Source: Huaxiibacter chinensis (GTDB taxonomy: Bacteria > Pseudomonadota > Gammaproteobacteria > Enterobacterales > Enterobacteriaceae). From it: a stretch of DNA of 64,000 bases. The notes beneath the pieces are model-generated. The model ran no database searches. It was not told the origin of the DNA and saw only the letters and a list, made by a program, of their open reading frames with translations. The translations under genes were made by a program, and so were the position numbers. The stretch is from NCBI RefSeq assembly GCF_022171985.1, contig NZ_JAJVHF010000001.1:1-64000 (forward strand). Direction: 5' to 3'. Below are positions 62,210 to 64,000 of this stretch, in pieces (the first letter of the stretch is position 1; every line of letters starts with the position of its first letter).

Positions 62210-62926
62210 ATGAATAAGATCGTTTTTGTTGAGGACGAGCCAGAAGTCGGCCAGTTGATCGCCGCTTATCTGGGAAAACACGACATGGATGTTGTCGTAG
62301 AACCCCGCGGTGACAGGGGTGAAGAGGTTGTGCTGCGTGAGAAGCCCGACCTGGTATTACTGGATATTATGTTGCCTGGTAAAGACGGTATGACGCTCTG
62401 CCGCGACCTTCGGGCAAAATGGGAAGGTCCTATCGTTCTGCTGACCTCGCTCGACAGCGACATGAACCATATTCTGTCACTGGAGATGGGGGCAAACGAT
62501 TATATTCTTAAAACAACCCCACCGGCCGTGCTGCTGGCGCGCCTGCGTCTGCACCTGCGCCAGCATGCTGCGTCAGGCAGCGAAACGTCACCCGTGAGCT
62601 TAACGCCGCACAAAGCCATGCGCTTTGGCACGCTTTCCATCGACCCGGTTAATCGCCAGGTCCTGCTTGCCGGCGCAGAAGTGGCGCTTTCTACCGCTGA
62701 TTTCGATCTGTTGTGGGAGCTGGCGACGCATGCCGGACAAATCATGGACCGCGATGCGTTGCTCAAAAACCTGCGTGGCGTGAGCTACGACGGCATGGAT
62801 CGCAGCGTGGACGTTGCCATTTCTCGTTTGCGTAAAAAGCTGCTGGATAACGCCACCGAACCGTTCCGCATAAAAACCGTGCGCAATAAAGGCTATCTTT
62901 TTGCTCCGCACGCCTGGGAAACCTGA
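62210..62926 (+). CDS. rstA: RstA, OmpR-family response regulator
   Basis: This response regulator has a receiver domain at residues 1-115, with phospho-acceptor Asp52 in LVLLDIMLPGKDG and conserved Thr/Lys in LLTSLD and YILKTTPP. A winged-helix domain (about 140-238, SVDVAISRLRKKLLDNATEPFRIKTVRNKGYLF) follows. The start at ATG 62210 matches E. coli (MNxIVFVED); ATG 62174 would add 12 residues and overlaps the promoter. It controls acid and stress genes such as asr. rstB begins 16 bases downstream. Confidence 0.96.
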   Translation: MNKIVFVEDEPEVGQLIAAYLGKHDMDVVVEPRGDRGEEVVLREKPDLVLLDIMLPGKDGMTLCRDLRAKWEGPIVLLTSLDSDMNHILSLEMGANDYILKTTPPAVLLARLRLHLRQHAASGSETSPVSLTPHKAMRFGTLSIDPVNRQVLLAGAEVALSTADFDLLWELATHAGQIMDRDALLKNLRGVSYDGMDRSVDVAISRLRKKLLDNATEPFRIKTVRNKGYLFAPHAWET

Positions 62927-62942
62927 TCCTCCGGAAATCTCC

Positions 62943-64000
62943 ATGAAGAAGCTGTTTGTGCAGTTTTATCTTTTGCTGTTTGTCTGCTTTCTGGTGATGA
63001 CGCTGCTGGTTGGGCTGGTGTATAAATTCACCGCAGAGCGCGCCGGCAGGCAATCGCTGGACGATCTGATGAAAAGTTCGCTGTACCTGATGCGCAGTGA
63101 ATTAAGAGAGATCCCGCCCCATGACTGGGCGCGTACGCTGAAAGAGATGGATCTAAATCTCTCTTTTAACATGCGCATAGAACCGCTCAAGAAATATACG
63201 CTTGATGGCCCCACGACGCAGCGCCTGCGCGATGGAGACATCGTGGCGCTGGACGATCAATATACGTTCATCCAGCGCATTCCCCGCAGCCACTATGTGC
63301 TGGCCGTGGGTCCCGTTCCGTATCTCTATTTCTTACATCAAATGCGGCTGCTGGATATGGCGCTGCTGGCATTTATTGCCATTTCCCTCGCCTTCCCCGT
63401 GTTTATCTGGATGCGTCCGCACTGGCAGGATATGTTACGCCTGGAGTCTGCGGCACAACGTTTTGGCGAAGGCCGGTTCACCGAGCGTATCCATTTTGAA
63501 AGCGGCTCAAGCTTTGAGCGTCTTGGCGTGGCCTTTAACCAGATGGCCGATAACATCAATGCGCTAATTGCGAGTAAAAAACAGCTTATTGACGGTATCG
63601 CCCATGAACTTCGCACCCCGCTTGTCCGGCTGCGATACCGGCTTGCGATGAGCGATAACCTGACGGAAAGTGAATCTCAGGCCCTCAACCGGGATATCGG
63701 GCAGCTTGAAGGGTTAATTCAGGAACTGCTCACTTACGCCCGTCTTGACCGACCGCAAAACGAGCTTCAGCTGAGCACGCCCGACCTTCCCGCCTGGCTG
63801 CGCAGCCATATTGAGGACGTGCAGAACGTCAATCCGCAGCGTCAGTTACAGCTGTCATGTCCGCCTCAGGGCGATTACGGTGCCATTGATATGCGGCTGA
63901 TGGAGCGGGTGCTGGATAACCTTATTAATAATGCCCTGCGCTACAGCGAGAAAACGCTACGCGTGAGCCTGGCGGCCGAAGAGAGCCAGGCCAGGCTCAC
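62943..64000 (+). CDS. rstB: RstB, sensor histidine kinase (3' partial)
   Basis: This is the sensor kinase partner of RstA, cut by the window end after about 352 of an expected 433 codons. Helix 1 is residues 5-28, the periplasmic sensor spans about 30-135 and helix 2 about 136-158, followed by HAMP. The H-box is DGIAHELRTPLVRLRYRL, with phospho-acceptor His at about residue 221, and the N-box MERVLDNLINNALRYSEK is present. The remaining ATP-binding motifs lie beyond the window. Confidence 0.96.
   Translation, partial: MKKLFVQFYLLLFVCFLVMTLLVGLVYKFTAERAGRQSLDDLMKSSLYLMRSELREIPPHDWARTLKEMDLNLSFNMRIEPLKKYTLDGPTTQRLRDGDIVALDDQYTFIQRIPRSHYVLAVGPVPYLYFLHQMRLLDMALLAFIAISLAFPVFIWMRPHWQDMLRLESAAQRFGEGRFTERIHFESGSSFERLGVAFNQMADNINALIASKKQLIDGIAHELRTPLVRLRYRLAMSDNLTESESQALNRDIGQLEGLIQELLTYARLDRPQNELQLSTPDLPAWLRSHIEDVQNVNPQRQLQLSCPPQGDYGAIDMRLMERVLDNLINNALRYSEKTLRVSLAAEESQARL

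Overview
The window is chromosomal DNA of a gammaproteobacterium of the family Enterobacteriaceae, most likely Enterobacter (cloacae complex) or a close relative such as Lelliottia. The basis is near-identity, recalled from memory, of many proteins to E. coli and Salmonella counterparts (Fnr, SpeG, PntAB, Mlc, RstA). Gene order also follows the E. coli dcp-ydfG-...-rspAB-ynfA-speG-ynfE...-mlc-ynfM-asr-mdtJI-tqsA and pntBA-ydgH-ydgI-folM-ydgC-rstAB segments. No database search was possible, so species and orthology calls are recognition-based.

Layout. 1-8.6 kb is an accessory stretch. It holds the right end of an IS1 that has cut the 3' end of an azlC-like gene, three LysR regulators, a SoxS/RamA-size AraC regulator next to a YhcN-family stress peptide, a short-chain dehydrogenase broken by a nonsense codon, two aldo/keto reductases, a gamma-glutamylcyclotransferase-like gene and a transporter remnant. 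8.8-19.3 kb is the dcp / ydfG / rspR / usp / ydfZ / ydfI / ydfJ / rspB / rspA / ynfA block, with ydfJ intact and no prophage. 19.4-26.2 kb holds ynfB-speG, ynfC, ynfD and the anaerobic ynfE-G-H-dmsD oxidoreductase operon. 26.5-29.9 kb is an OsmU-type osmoprotectant ABC transporter. 30-35.7 kb is clcB, bioD2, mlc, ynfL and ynfM.

35.8-42.4 kb holds an IraP-like anti-adapter gene, an M32 carboxypeptidase, asr-ydgU, ydgD, a CHASE4-GGDEF-EAL protein and mdtJI. 42.8-48.4 kb is tqsA, umuDC with a LexA box, an EamA exporter and a Tsr-like chemoreceptor behind a sigma-28 promoter. 48.5-54.9 kb is smrA, the sRNA McaS, a low-GC gtrABC O-antigen glucosylation cluster, ogt, fnr and uspE. 55-64 kb is pntBA, ydgH, ydgI, folM, ydgC and rstAB; rstB runs off the end.

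How the genes work together. Several regulators sit beside likely targets. FNR is encoded here, with an autoregulatory box, and FNR-like boxes precede ydfZ and ynfE. RstA is encoded here behind a PhoP-box-like promoter, and an RstA box precedes asr. McaS, the GGDEF-EAL protein and the sigma-28 chemoreceptor all bear on the motility/biofilm choice. The IraP-like protein would feed into RpoS stability. The observations most worth a second look are the IraP-like gene at a new locus, a perfect 15-bp inverted repeat that buries the ynfE Shine-Dalgarno, the rspA leader with a tRNA-D-arm-like segment, the operator-like palindromes at 3.13 kb and 36.28 kb, and the gtr island beside mcaS.
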